64,000 nucleotides of DNA. Origin: Rhodocyclaceae bacterium (GTDB lineage: Bacteria > Pseudomonadota > Gammaproteobacteria > Burkholderiales > Rhodocyclaceae). Below, in pieces: positions 1-8,451 of this stretch. The DNA lies in assembly GCA_008080565.1 (NCBI GenBank), contig VIKE01000018.1:47349-111348 (forward strand), read 5' to 3'. Numbering within the stretch: the stretch's first letter is position 1; every line of letters begins with the position of its first letter. Under the pieces are notes generated by a model that made no database searches, was not told the DNA's origin, and saw only the letters and a list, made by a program, of their open reading frames with translations. Made by a program: the position numbers and the translations under genes.

Positions 1-695
1 AGCGGGTATTGGCGATGGATCCGGATCGCCTGTCGATCTACAACTACGCGCACATGCCGAGCATGTTCAAGCCGCAGCGCCGGATCAACGATGCCGATCT
101 GCCGTCGGCCGATACCAAGTTGCAGATTCTGGCGCTGGCCATCAAGAAACTGACCGATGCAGGCTACGTTTTCATCGGCATGGACCACTTTGCCAAGCCC
201 GATGATGAACTGGCTGTTGCTCAGCGCCAAGGCCGCCTGCACCGCAATTTTCAGGGCTATTCGACGTATGCCGACTGCGACATGCTGTCTTTCGGCATTT
301 CGTCGATCAGCAAGGTCGGGCCGAGCTACTACCAGAATGTCAAGACCGCCGATGAGTACTACGATGCGCTCGATACTGGCTCCCTGCCGGTGTTCCGTGG
401 CATCGAACTGACGGCTGACGACATTCTGCGTCGCTCCATCATCCAGGCCCTGATGTGCCATTTCGAATTGTCCATTGAAAGCATTGAAAGCGCTCACCTG
501 ATCGACTTCCGCGAGTATTTTGCAGCAGAGCTGGAAGACATGAAGGAAATGGAGCGGGCCGGGTTGCTCAAGATCGACCGCGAATGGATCACTGTCCTGC
601 CGCCGGGACGTCTTCTGGTGCGCATCATTTCGATGGTCTTCGACCGCTATCTGCGGGCTGGTCGCCAGCGGGCGACTTACTCCAAAGTTATCTGA
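1..695 (+). CDS. hemN: Oxygen-independent coproporphyrinogen III dehydrogenase, C-terminal part
   Basis: The C-terminal half of HemN, the radical-SAM enzyme that oxidatively decarboxylates coproporphyrinogen III to protoporphyrinogen IX without oxygen in the cytoplasm. The reading frame is open to the left edge of the window, so the start and the 4Fe-4S cysteine motif lie outside. About 230 of the usual 450-460 residues are visible. Characteristic HemN stretches are NYAHMPSMFKPQRRI, GMDHFAKPDDELAVAQRQG and the following GYST region, then a winged-helix-like C-terminal tail. A strong hairpin terminator follows. In related bacteria hemN often sits near cbb3 oxidase maturation genes, and the next gene fits that pattern. 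Confidence 0.95.
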   Translation, partial: RVLAMDPDRLSIYNYAHMPSMFKPQRRINDADLPSADTKLQILALAIKKLTDAGYVFIGMDHFAKPDDELAVAQRQGRLHRNFQGYSTYADCDMLSFGISSISKVGPSYYQNVKTADEYYDALDTGSLPVFRGIELTADDILRRSIIQALMCHFELSIESIESAHLIDFREYFAAELEDMKEMERAGLLKIDREWITVLPPGRLLVRIISMVFDRYLRAGRQRATYSKVI

Positions 696-710
696 GCGGT
701 GTGCAGCAAT

Positions 711-746
711 CAAAGCGGGCAGTTAAACTGCCCGCTTTGCTTTTGT
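711..746 (+). terminator. Rho-independent terminator after hemN
   Basis: Perfect inverted repeat CAAAGCGGGCAGTT / AACTGCCCGCTTTG around a tiny loop, followed by a T-rich run (CTTTTGTT). It lies 16 bp after the hemN stop and ends before the next start codon. Confidence 0.85.
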
Positions 747-758
747 TGATTCTGTTCG

Positions 759-1430
759 ATGCCTGATTCCGGTTTTCTCGCACTTTTTCTTGTTGGTCTG
801 CTCGGCGGGACCCATTGCGTCGGCATGTGTGGCGGCATTGTTGGCGCCTTGTCGATGGGCGTCACGGCGCGCTGGTCGATGCATTTCGCCTACAACGGTG
901 GGCGCATCCTGTCCTATGGCGTGGCCGGCGCCATTGCCGGGGCTCTCGGGGCGGCCAGCATGGGCCTGGAGGGGCAGGTTCCGGCCCGGCTGATTCTTTA
1001 TTTCATTGCCAATCTGATGCTGGTGGCCCTTGGCCTTTACCTGCTCGGTGTAACGCGGGCGCTGGCTTTCACCGAACGTGCCGGACAAAAACTGTGGATC
1101 CATCTGCAACCGCTGACCCGGCGGTTTCTGCCGGCACGCAATGTTGGCCAGGCTTTTCCGCTTGGCCTGCTCTGGGGCTGGTTACCTTGCGGTCTGGTCT
1201 ATAGCGCGCTGGCCAGCGCGCTGACGGCAGGTTCGGCGACGCGTGGCGGCCTGATGATGCTGGCGTTTGGCCTCGGAACCCTACCTAATCTATTGTTGGC
1301 TGGCATCGTCCTGGCGCGACTGAACGAATTCGTCCGGCGGCCGGTCGTACGTACCCTGTCCGGCCTGTTGGTGCTAGGCTTTGGCCTATATGGATTCGTC
1401 GGCCTGATCTATTTGTCAGGCCAGCTTTAG
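759..1430 (+). CDS. DsbD_2/TauE-SafE-type membrane protein (cytochrome oxidase maturation context)
   Basis: A 223-residue polytopic inner-membrane protein with about six predicted helices. The N-terminal GGTHCVGMCGG is the signature of the DsbD_2 family (related to the transmembrane part of DsbD/CcdA and often annotated as sulfite exporter TauE/SafE). A second small-residue motif, WGWLPCGLVYSAL, carries the matching C-terminal cysteine. In proteobacteria this family usually lies beside ccoNOQP-ccoGHIS and hemN, with an inferred role in copper or thiol handling during cbb3 oxidase assembly. The hemN neighbour and the copper genes downstream fit, but the substrate cannot be read from the sequence. 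The start is the ATG at 759; its ribosome site is weak. Confidence 0.8.
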   Translation: MPDSGFLALFLVGLLGGTHCVGMCGGIVGALSMGVTARWSMHFAYNGGRILSYGVAGAIAGALGAASMGLEGQVPARLILYFIANLMLVALGLYLLGVTRALAFTERAGQKLWIHLQPLTRRFLPARNVGQAFPLGLLWGWLPCGLVYSALASALTAGSATRGGLMMLAFGLGTLPNLLLAGIVLARLNEFVRRPVVRTLSGLLVLGFGLYGFVGLIYLSGQL

Positions 1431-1445
1431 TCGGGAAATGACATC

Positions 1446-1871
1446 ATGAAAATCCTGTTGCCGGTTGATGGTTCCGAATGTTCCTTGCGCGCGGTTGATC
1501 ACCTGATTACCCACGTCAGCTGGTTTCGCGACGTGCCGGAAATTCACCTGCTGCACGTCCATGCGCCGATTCCGATTGGTCGCGTGCAAGCCCATGTCGG
1601 CAAGGAAACGCTGCATGCCTATTATCTGGAAGAGGGACAGGAGCATCTGGCCGCGGCCCAGAAAAAGCTGGACGCGGCCGGGCGTTTTCATACGACGCAC
1701 ATTCACGTCGGCCAGCCAGCCGAGGTGATTGCCAGGGTGGCTGGCGATTTGGCCTGTGATCTGATCGTCATGGGGTCGCATGGCTGGGGCGGTATTGCCG
1801 GGCTGGTCATGGGGTCCGTGGCGAGCCGGACTTTGCATCTGGCGCCTTGTCCTGTTCTGCTGGTCAAATGA
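1446..1871 (+). CDS. Universal stress protein (UspA family)
   Basis: A 141-residue single-domain Usp protein of the nucleotide-binding alpha/beta fold. It opens with [10 protein letters not shown] and ends with the ATP-binding signature MGSHGWGG...GSV followed by CPVLLVK, so it is probably of the ATP-binding subgroup. The physiological role is not deducible. Its stop codon overlaps the ATG of copA (ATGA), indicating translational coupling with the copper ATPase and a possible role in the copper or respiratory stress response. Confidence 0.9.
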   Translation: MKILLPVDGSECSLRAVDHLITHVSWFRDVPEIHLLHVHAPIPIGRVQAHVGKETLHAYYLEEGQEHLAAAQKKLDAAGRFHTTHIHVGQPAEVIARVAGDLACDLIVMGSHGWGGIAGLVMGSVASRTLHLAPCPVLLVK

Positions 1872-4042
1872 CTGAGTCCGAAACGGGCCGGGTCGTCGAG
1901 TTTGCCATTGGTGGCATGACCTGCGCAGCCTGTTCGGCGCGCCTCGAGAAGGTACTCAACCGCCAGGCTGGCATGCAGGCCAACGTCAATCTGGCGGCCG
2001 AACGGGCGCGAGTTCGCCTTGCGGTCGGAGCTGATGAAGCTGCCGTGGTGGCGGCTGTCGCCAAGGCCGGTTTCAGTGCTGCAGTGGTCGACGGGCAAAC
2101 GCGCGAACGTGAAAAAGCCGCCAAATTGCTGGTCTACCGCAGCGAAATCCGGCGGTTCTGGATTTCGGTGGCGCTGACCTTGCCGCTGGTCGGCCAGATG
2201 TTTTTCATGTTCGGCGAACACGGCCACATGAATGAATTGCCGCGCTGGTTCCAGCTGGCGTTGGCGACGCCCGTGCAGTTCTGGATCGGCTGGCGTTTCT
2301 ACGATGGCGGCTTCAAATCCCTGCGTGGCGGCGGCGCCAATATGGATGTGCTGGTCGCGCTAGGGACCAGTATGGCTTGGGGCTTTTCGACGGTGGTGAC
2401 GCTGTTCGGGCTCGATCAGCATGTCTATTTCGAAGGCGGGGCGGCGGTCATCACGCTGGTCCTGCTCGGCAAGTTGCTCGAAGCGCGGGCCAAGGCGCGG
2501 ACCTCGGAGGCCATCGAGTCGCTGATCCGCCTGCAGCCGAAGACGGCACGCGTCGAGCGCGATGGCCAGTGGATCGACATGCCGGTCGAAGCCTTGATGC
2601 CGGGCGACGTTTTTCTCGTTCGGCCGGGCGAAAGCGTGCCGGTTGATGGCGAGTTGATCGACGGTCAATCGAGCGTCAACGAGGCAATGCTGACCGGCGA
2701 AAGCATGCCGGTGGGCAAGCGGGCCGGCGACAAGGTTTTTGCCGCGACGGCCAACGGTCAAGGGGCGATGCGCTGCCGGGCGACCGGCGTTGGCGAACGT
2801 ACGCTGCTTGCCGGCATTATCCGCATGGTCGGCGAAGCGCAGGGGTCGAAGGCGCCGGTGCAGCGGCTGGCCGACCGGATTTCGGCGATTTTCGTGCCGA
2901 CGGTGTGCGTCATCGCCCTCGTCACCTTTGCCGGCTGGTGGTGGTACGCCGGCGATTTTGCCGAGGCGTTGGTCAATGCCGTCGCCGTGCTGGTCATTGC
3001 CTGCCCGTGCGCGCTTGGCCTGGCGACGCCGACGGCGATCATGGTCGGCACCGGGCAGGGGGCGCGGGCCGGCATCCTGGTGAAAAATGCCGAGGCGCTC
3101 GAGCGAGCCGAGAAAATCACGGTGCTGGCGTTGGATAAAACCGGAACGCTGACCTGCGGCACGCCGCAAGTGACGGATGTCGTGCCCTACGGCCTGTCGC
3201 GCGATGAAGCGCTCGGCCTGGCGGCGGCGCTTGAGGAGAATTCAGAGCATCCGCTGGCGCGGGCGATCGTTTCGGCGGCTGTTGCAGGCATTTCCACGGT
3301 CAACCGGGAAAAAGCCTCAAATTTCAAATCCCTGTCGGGGCATGGCGTCGAAGGCGATGTGGCCGGCCGGACCTTGCGCCTGGGTTCGCCGAGCTGGCTG
3401 GGGCTGGCTGCCGACCCGGCGGTGGGTGATTTGCAGCAGGCCGGCAAGACGGTGGTGGTGCTGGCCGAAGGCCAGACAACGCTGGCTTTGTTTGCCGTCG
3501 CCGATGCCTTGCGGCCGACCTCACGGGCGGCCGTCGAGCGGCTGCGCGAGCGCGGTATCCGTGTTGTCATGTTGACTGGCGATAATGCGGCAACGGCGGC
3601 GGCGATCGCCGCCGAGGCGGGCATTGGCGAGTTCCGGGCAGGTATTTTGCCGGGCGACAAGGCGGCGGCGATCAACGAATTGAAGTCCGGTGGCGGCTTG
3701 GTGGCCATGGTCGGCGATGGCATCAACGATGCGCCAGCGCTGGCGGCGGCTGATGTCAGCTTTGCCATTGGCGCCGGTTCCGACGCGGCGGTGGAGGCAG
3801 CGGATTTAACATTGATTCGCAGCGACCTGATGGGAGTTGTCGATGCTATCGACCTATCGGCGGCCACCTTGGGGAAAATCCGGCAAAATCTATTCTTTGC
3901 CTTCATTTACAATGTGATGGGAATTCCGCTTGCGGCGCTGGGGTGGCTCAATCCAGTGGTGGCGGGGGCTGCCATGGCGATGAGTTCGGTGTCGGTTGTC
4001 TCCAACTCGCTACTTTTGAAGCGCTGGCGGCCGGGGCGCTAG
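1868..4042 (+). CDS. copA: Copper-exporting P1B-type ATPase
   Basis: A 724-residue inner-membrane Cu(I) efflux ATPase. In order: one N-terminal HMA domain with GMTCAAC near residue 16, membrane helices, the actuator TGES near 275, the ion site CPC near 377 ([12 protein letters not shown]), DKTGT with the phosphorylated Asp near 422, the nucleotide-domain HP motif (SEHPLA), and [10 protein letters not shown] near 615. The last two helices carry YN and MxxSS, typical of Cu(I)-type P1B-1 pumps. The ATG at 1868 overlapping the uspA stop is preferred over the upstream TTG at 1847. A copy of the dispersed element (3294-3330) is translated in the nucleotide-binding domain as [13 protein letters not shown]. 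The neighbours UspA and CopZ support a copper-homeostasis operon. Confidence 0.93.
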   Translation: MTESETGRVVEFAIGGMTCAACSARLEKVLNRQAGMQANVNLAAERARVRLAVGADEAAVVAAVAKAGFSAAVVDGQTREREKAAKLLVYRSEIRRFWISVALTLPLVGQMFFMFGEHGHMNELPRWFQLALATPVQFWIGWRFYDGGFKSLRGGGANMDVLVALGTSMAWGFSTVVTLFGLDQHVYFEGGAAVITLVLLGKLLEARAKARTSEAIESLIRLQPKTARVERDGQWIDMPVEALMPGDVFLVRPGESVPVDGELIDGQSSVNEAMLTGESMPVGKRAGDKVFAATANGQGAMRCRATGVGERTLLAGIIRMVGEAQGSKAPVQRLADRISAIFVPTVCVIALVTFAGWWWYAGDFAEALVNAVAVLVIACPCALGLATPTAIMVGTGQGARAGILVKNAEALERAEKITVLALDKTGTLTCGTPQVTDVVPYGLSRDEALGLAAALEENSEHPLARAIVSAAVAGISTVNREKASNFKSLSGHGVEGDVAGRTLRLGSPSWLGLAADPAVGDLQQAGKTVVVLAEGQTTLALFAVADALRPTSRAAVERLRERGIRVVMLTGDNAATAAAIAAEAGIGEFRAGILPGDKAAAINELKSGGGLVAMVGDGINDAPALAAADVSFAIGAGSDAAVEAADLTLIRSDLMGVVDAIDLSAATLGKIRQNLFFAFIYNVMGIPLAALGWLNPVVAGAAMAMSSVSVVSNSLLLKRWRPGR
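3294..3330 (-). repeat. Dispersed ~36-bp element, copy 1, inside copA
   Basis: Plus strand reads CCACGGTCAACCGG then GAAAAAGCCTCAAATTTCAA, which is the reverse orientation of the consensus. It is in frame in copA and codes [11 protein letters not shown] in the poorly conserved part of the nucleotide-binding domain. Confidence 0.7.
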
Positions 4043-4063
4043 AAGCAAGAACAAGGGGTTTCG

Positions 4064-5821
4064 ATGACCACAGGGGTCGAAAGGATGTCAGTTTTGCAGG
4101 CGGCAGCCGGCGATGGCGTGGGCAATCCGCCGGCGCTGACGGAGCAGGAGGCGATGTTCCGGACGACGATGGAGGCGGCACAGGTCGGCATCTTCGTTCT
4201 GCAGGATCAGTGTTTCAAATACGTCAATCCCTATTTGACGCGCCTCTTTGGCTATTCCGCGGAGGAAATGGTGGGCCACATGGGGCCGCTCGATGTCGTT
4301 GTGCCCGAGTTGCATGCCTTCGTCATCGACCAGATGCAGGCCAGGGCCGCCGGAATCAGCGGGCATCATTACGAGATCACCGCGGTGCGCAAGGATGGCT
4401 CGGAGTTTCCAGCCATGGTCTTCGGTTCGCCGTCGGTATTTGATGGACGCCCGGCATCGGTTGGAACCCTGCTCGATATTTCCTGGCAGAAGGCCGCCGA
4501 GCAGCGCATCCGCGAGTTGGCCGACTATGACGTGCTGACCGGATTGCCTAATCGCCGCCTGTTGCGCGAACGTTTTGTCCAGTTGCTGGCCGCGGCGGAA
4601 CGGGACAAGACGGAAATCGCCGTCATCTTTCTCGACCTTGATCATTTCAAGCGGGTAAATGATTCGCTCGGCCACAGTGTCGGCGACGAACTTCTGGTCG
4701 AAGTGGCGCGTCGCCTCGACAGCGTGGTGCGGCGCATCGATACGCTGGCCCGCCTGGGCGGCGACGAGTTCATTTTTGCCATGCCGGGATTTCATACGGC
4801 GGCCGCGGCTGATGTGGCACGTCGCCTGATCGATGTCTTCTCCCGGCCATTCGAGGTGGCGGGGCATGAACTGACGGTAACGCCGTCGCTGGGCATCAGC
4901 ATCTATCCGCATGACGGGCAGGATCTCGAAACCCTGCTCAAGAACGCCGATACGGCGATGTACCGGGCCAAGGATATCGGGCGCAACACCTTCCAGTTCT
5001 ACGCTACCGAGATGAACACGGCGACGCTGGATCGTCTGCTCATGGAAAGTAATCTGCGGCGCGCCCTGGCGCAGAACGCACAGAACGAATTTGTGCTCCA
5101 GTACCAGCCACTGGTCAATCTGCGAACCGGCATGGTGATCGGTGTTGAAGCTTTGATCCGTTGGCAGCATCCCGAACTCGGCACGATCATGCCGGACAGC
5201 TTCATTCATGTCGCTGAAGAAACCGGCCTGATCAACCCGATTGGCGACTGGGTTCTCTGCGAAGCCTGCCGGCAGGCCAAGGCCTGGTGCGACGAGGGTT
5301 TGCCGTCGCTGGTCATGGCCGTCAACGTGGCGCCTGTTCAGTTCAGGCAGCCGGGATTTATCGAAATGGTGGCCGGCGCACTGGCCTCGTCAGGTCTCGA
5401 AGCCAGCTTGCTTGAACTGGAATTAACCGAACGCACTGTCATGCACGATGCCGACATCAATCTGGGCACGTTGTCAGCGCTCCATCGGATGGGGGTCGAA
5501 TTGTCGCTCGATGATTTCGGGACCGGCTATTCATCGCTCGCCTATCTCAAGCGCTTCCCGGTCGGCAAGCTCAAGATCGACCGCTCCTTCGTCAATGATC
5601 TGGAAACCGATCCCGACGACTGGGCGATTGCCTCGACCATCGTCAGCATGGGGCGCAGCCTGCGCATGACGGTGCTGGCCGAAGGTGTCGAAACTGGCGA
5701 GCAGCTGGCGCAATTGCGTAAAATGGGCTGCGATATGGCGCAGGGCTATTATTTCAGTCGTCCGACATCGGCGGCTGGAATAGCCGAAATCCTTCGCGTT
5801 CAACCCTTCATGAACAGGTAA
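4064..5821 (+). CDS. PAS-GGDEF-EAL cyclic-di-GMP protein
   Basis: A 585-residue protein with no membrane segments. A PAS sensor domain (about 25-140) precedes GGDEF (about 155-315) and EAL (about 330-575). The diguanylate cyclase site is intact (LGGDEF near 231) and has an RxxD inhibitory site five residues before it (RRID). The phosphodiesterase domain keeps EAL (VEALIRW), the ELTE glutamate and DDFGTGYSSL, so both activities could be present. It lies 21 bp after copA and 5 bp before copZ, which places a c-di-GMP switch inside a copper operon. The signal sensed by the PAS domain is unknown. Start ATG at 4064 has AAGGGG upstream; an ATG at 4085 is possible. Confidence 0.92.
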   Translation: MTTGVERMSVLQAAAGDGVGNPPALTEQEAMFRTTMEAAQVGIFVLQDQCFKYVNPYLTRLFGYSAEEMVGHMGPLDVVVPELHAFVIDQMQARAAGISGHHYEITAVRKDGSEFPAMVFGSPSVFDGRPASVGTLLDISWQKAAEQRIRELADYDVLTGLPNRRLLRERFVQLLAAAERDKTEIAVIFLDLDHFKRVNDSLGHSVGDELLVEVARRLDSVVRRIDTLARLGGDEFIFAMPGFHTAAAADVARRLIDVFSRPFEVAGHELTVTPSLGISIYPHDGQDLETLLKNADTAMYRAKDIGRNTFQFYATEMNTATLDRLLMESNLRRALAQNAQNEFVLQYQPLVNLRTGMVIGVEALIRWQHPELGTIMPDSFIHVAEETGLINPIGDWVLCEACRQAKAWCDEGLPSLVMAVNVAPVQFRQPGFIEMVAGALASSGLEASLLELELTERTVMHDADINLGTLSALHRMGVELSLDDFGTGYSSLAYLKRFPVGKLKIDRSFVNDLETDPDDWAIASTIVSMGRSLRMTVLAEGVETGEQLAQLRKMGCDMAQGYYFSRPTSAAGIAEILRVQPFMNR

Positions 5822-5826
5822 ACGGC

Positions 5827-6033
5827 ATGGAAAACACAGTTATCAAAGTAGGTGGCATGAGCTGCCAGGGCTGCGTCAAGAACATTACCGGCGTGCTCAG
5901 TGGCATGGCGGGTGTGGCCAGCGCCGAAGTCTCGCTCGAGGCGGGCGAGGCTAAAGTGGCATTCGATCCGCAGGCGGTAACCCGCGATGCACTGGTCAAT
6001 GCCATTGAAGATGCAGGCTTCGACGCAGAATAA
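5827..6033 (+). CDS. copZ: Copper chaperone (HMA domain)
   Basis: A 68-residue stand-alone heavy-metal-associated domain with the Cu(I)-binding motif GMSCQGC near residue 14 and the usual beta-alpha-beta-beta-alpha-beta length. Such chaperones pass Cu(I) to CopA in the cytoplasm. Its place three genes after copA on the same strand agrees. The motif is CxxC with Gln-Gly between the cysteines. Confidence 0.88.
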   Translation: MENTVIKVGGMSCQGCVKNITGVLSGMAGVASAEVSLEAGEAKVAFDPQAVTRDALVNAIEDAGFDAE

Positions 6034-6068
6034 AAATCAAACAACAACAGTTTTTCGAGAGAACAGCC

Positions 6069-7115
6069 GTGCCAGAAGAAAAAATCAGATTGACCCAGCT
6101 TTCCCATGGCGGCGGCTGCGGCTGCAAGATCGCACCCGCCGTCTTGCAGCAGATTCTGGCCGGTGCTCCGTCGGGCATCATCCCGCCGCAATTGCTGGTC
6201 GGTACCGAGACCTGCGACGACGCAGCGGTTTATCAGATCAACGCCCAACAGGCGATCGTCGCGACGACCGATTTTTTCATGCCGATCGTGGACGACCCCT
6301 ACGATTTTGGCCGTATCGCCGCTACCAACGCCATTTCCGATGTTTACGCCATGGGCGGCACGCCGCTCTTCGCGCTGGCCATTGTCGGCATGCCGGTCAA
6401 TACACTGCCGCTGGAAACCATCGGCAAGATTCTGCAGGGCGGCGAAGCCGTCTGCCGTGCCGCCTGCATCCCGATTGCCGGCGGCCACACCATCGACTCG
6501 GTCGAGCCCATTTACGGGCTGGTTGCCATCGGTATCGTCAATCCGGCCCATCTCAAGCGCAACTCCGGCGCCAAGCCGGGCGACAAGCTGATCCTCGGCA
6601 AGCAGCTTGGCGTCGGCGTCTATAGCGCCGCGCTCAAGAAGGATCAACTCCACAGCAGCGACTACGATGCGATGGTCGAAACCACCACCCAATTGAACAC
6701 GCCGGGGCCCATGCTGGCCTGTCTGGATGGCGTGCATGCCGTCACCGACGTCACCGGCTTCGGTCTGGCCGGGCATCTGCTGGAAGTCTGCAAGGGCAGC
6801 AATGTGCGCGCTACGGTGCATTACGCCGACCTGCCGCTGCTCGCCCGCGCCCGCGAGTTTGTCGATGCCGGTCATCTGACCGGCGCCTCGGGGCGCAACT
6901 GGGCCAGTTATGGTGCCAGCGTCAATCTCGCGGCGAACCTGGAAAGCGCCGCCAAAACCCTGGTCACCGACCCGCAAACCTCGGGCGGTCTGCTTGTTTC
7001 ATGCACGGCCGAAACGGTGACGGAAGTGTTGTCACTGTTCCTGCAGCAGGGGTTCTCGCACGTTTCCGTGATCGGCGAAGTTAGCGAAGGCGAGCCGGGT
7101 ATCGACGTTATTTGA
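6069..7115 (+). CDS. selD: Selenide, water dikinase (selenophosphate synthetase)
   Basis: A 348-residue enzyme that makes selenophosphate from selenide and ATP for selenocysteine or 2-selenouridine synthesis. The N-terminal SHGGGCGCK places Cys17 and Lys20 exactly as in E. coli SelD, so it uses Cys rather than Sec at the active site. Further family stretches are ATTDFF, AATNAISDVYAMGG, GGHTID, TDVTGFGLAGHL and DPQTSGGLL. The start is a GTG at 6069. It follows copZ by 35 bp without an evident terminator. No selA, selB or selU is in the window, so the selenium end product is unknown here. Confidence 0.95.
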   Translation: MPEEKIRLTQLSHGGGCGCKIAPAVLQQILAGAPSGIIPPQLLVGTETCDDAAVYQINAQQAIVATTDFFMPIVDDPYDFGRIAATNAISDVYAMGGTPLFALAIVGMPVNTLPLETIGKILQGGEAVCRAACIPIAGGHTIDSVEPIYGLVAIGIVNPAHLKRNSGAKPGDKLILGKQLGVGVYSAALKKDQLHSSDYDAMVETTTQLNTPGPMLACLDGVHAVTDVTGFGLAGHLLEVCKGSNVRATVHYADLPLLARAREFVDAGHLTGASGRNWASYGASVNLAANLESAAKTLVTDPQTSGGLLVSCTAETVTEVLSLFLQQGFSHVSVIGEVSEGEPGIDVI

Positions 7116-7180
7116 CGTGTCGGGTTGATGGGGCATTCGCGCCGGTGCGGGACGACAGATTTTTTCGCTATTTGCCTGAC

Positions 7181-8437
7181 TTAACGACCTCGGCAATCGC
7201 CGCCGATTTCTCCAGCCGGATGTGGCGGGCTTGATGGCTCGCGTTTGGTCTGGCGGCGCTTTGACGAATCTTGCCGAGCCCGTCTTTTTCTGGCCCAGAT
7301 CAGTACGCCGGTGATGCTCAGTGCGGCAATGGCCAGTCCGCACAGCGAGATCAGGATACGTCCCGGCAAGCCAGCGATACGGCCGGAATGCAGCGGGAAC
7401 ATCGCCTGCAGGAAAATGTCCCCAGCCGTGCCGGTGCCGGGAATGTCGCGGCCGAGCAGGGTGCCGGTCGCGGCATCGAAATGGAACCAGGGGTTGCCGA
7501 GGCCGACATCGCCATGGCTGGTGCCAGGTTCGAAGAAACCAACCGCATAAACGCCCGACAGGCGTTCGTGGAAGATGCCGCCGGCCGGCGCCGCGATGCC
7601 ATGGCGCCGGGCTTCCTGTTCGGCGAGGGCGACGATTTCGTCCATTTTCATTTTTGGCCCGTTTTTCCGGTTGACCGTAGCATTCGCCGCAGCGGCAAAG
7701 GGCGACGGCGAGAGTTCGGAAAACCAGCCGACGACCGGCCGCATGACCTGTTCCTTGAGGTTCATGGAGACCGAGGTGATGGCCAGCATGAGGACCAGCA
7801 GGAAGAGCCAGACACCACCTGAGCGGTGCAGGTCGAAGTTCAGCCGATGGCCGCCGGCCTGCCAGCGGAAGGCGAAGGATTGCCGCCAGCTGTTGCGGCT
7901 GGGAAAGGAAATCCACAGTGCAAGCAAGGTGTCGAAGACCCAGACGAGGGCGACGATACCCATGAACAGTGTGCCGAGTTGCAGCCCGAAGGCATCCGGG
8001 ATGTGCATGCTGTAGTGCAGCTTGTAGAGGAAAGGGAGCAGTTTTTCGCGGTCAAGCGAGACCTTGCCCCATTCCCGCCGGCCGAGTACCTCGCCGCTCA
8101 CCGGATCAAGCGCGACCTGGTTGTAGCCGAGCGGGTAGGGCTGGCCGGTCGCCGGGTCGAGACGGGCATCGACGAAGACGCCGAAGGCATGCCCCGGCTC
8201 GACGGCGAGCGGCATGAAGCGGATTTGCAGGCGCGGTTCGGCGCTTTCCAGGCGGCTCGCCAGTTCGAGCGGCGAGAGGGGCTGGCCCCGTCCCGGCGCG
8301 TCGAACAGGTTCGGGTTCAGCCATTCGTCGAGTTCGTGGTCCCACGAGATGACGGCACCCGTCAGCCCGGAAACGCACAGGAAAAGAGCGGCGAACAGCC
8401 CGAACCAGCGATGCAGCAAGACAAGAAACGGACGCAT
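7181..8437 (-). CDS. PepSY-associated membrane protein, probable siderophore-iron reductase
   Basis: A 418-residue inner-membrane protein of the PepSY_TM family: an N-terminal helix (FLVLLHRWFGLFAALFLCV), periplasmic PepSY-like segments, two or three further helices and a basic C-terminal tail. Members next to TonB siderophore receptors (FoxB/PiuB-type) are thought to reduce or release iron from siderophores in the periplasm. The ATG at 8437 has a clear GGGGGAAG site and lies 14 bp after the receptor stop. A dispersed-element copy at 7645-7680 is translated in frame as TVNRKNGPKMKM in a periplasmic loop. Confidence 0.85.
   Translation of the reverse strand: MRPFLVLLHRWFGLFAALFLCVSGLTGAVISWDHELDEWLNPNLFDAPGRGQPLSPLELASRLESAEPRLQIRFMPLAVEPGHAFGVFVDARLDPATGQPYPLGYNQVALDPVSGEVLGRREWGKVSLDREKLLPFLYKLHYSMHIPDAFGLQLGTLFMGIVALVWVFDTLLALWISFPSRNSWRQSFAFRWQAGGHRLNFDLHRSGGVWLFLLVLMLAITSVSMNLKEQVMRPVVGWFSELSPSPFAAAANATVNRKNGPKMKMDEIVALAEQEARRHGIAAPAGGIFHERLSGVYAVGFFEPGTSHGDVGLGNPWFHFDAATGTLLGRDIPGTGTAGDIFLQAMFPLHSGRIAGLPGRILISLCGLAIAALSITGVLIWARKRRARQDSSKRRQTKREPSSPPHPAGEIGGDCRGR
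7645..7680 (+). repeat. Dispersed ~36-bp element, copy 2, inside the PepSY gene
   Basis: Plus strand reads TTTTCATTTTTGGCCC then GTTTTTCCGGTTGACCGTAG, a near-perfect match to the consensus. It is translated on the minus strand as TVNRKNGPKMK. Confidence 0.88.
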
Positions 8438-8451
8438 CGGTCTTCCCCCGC

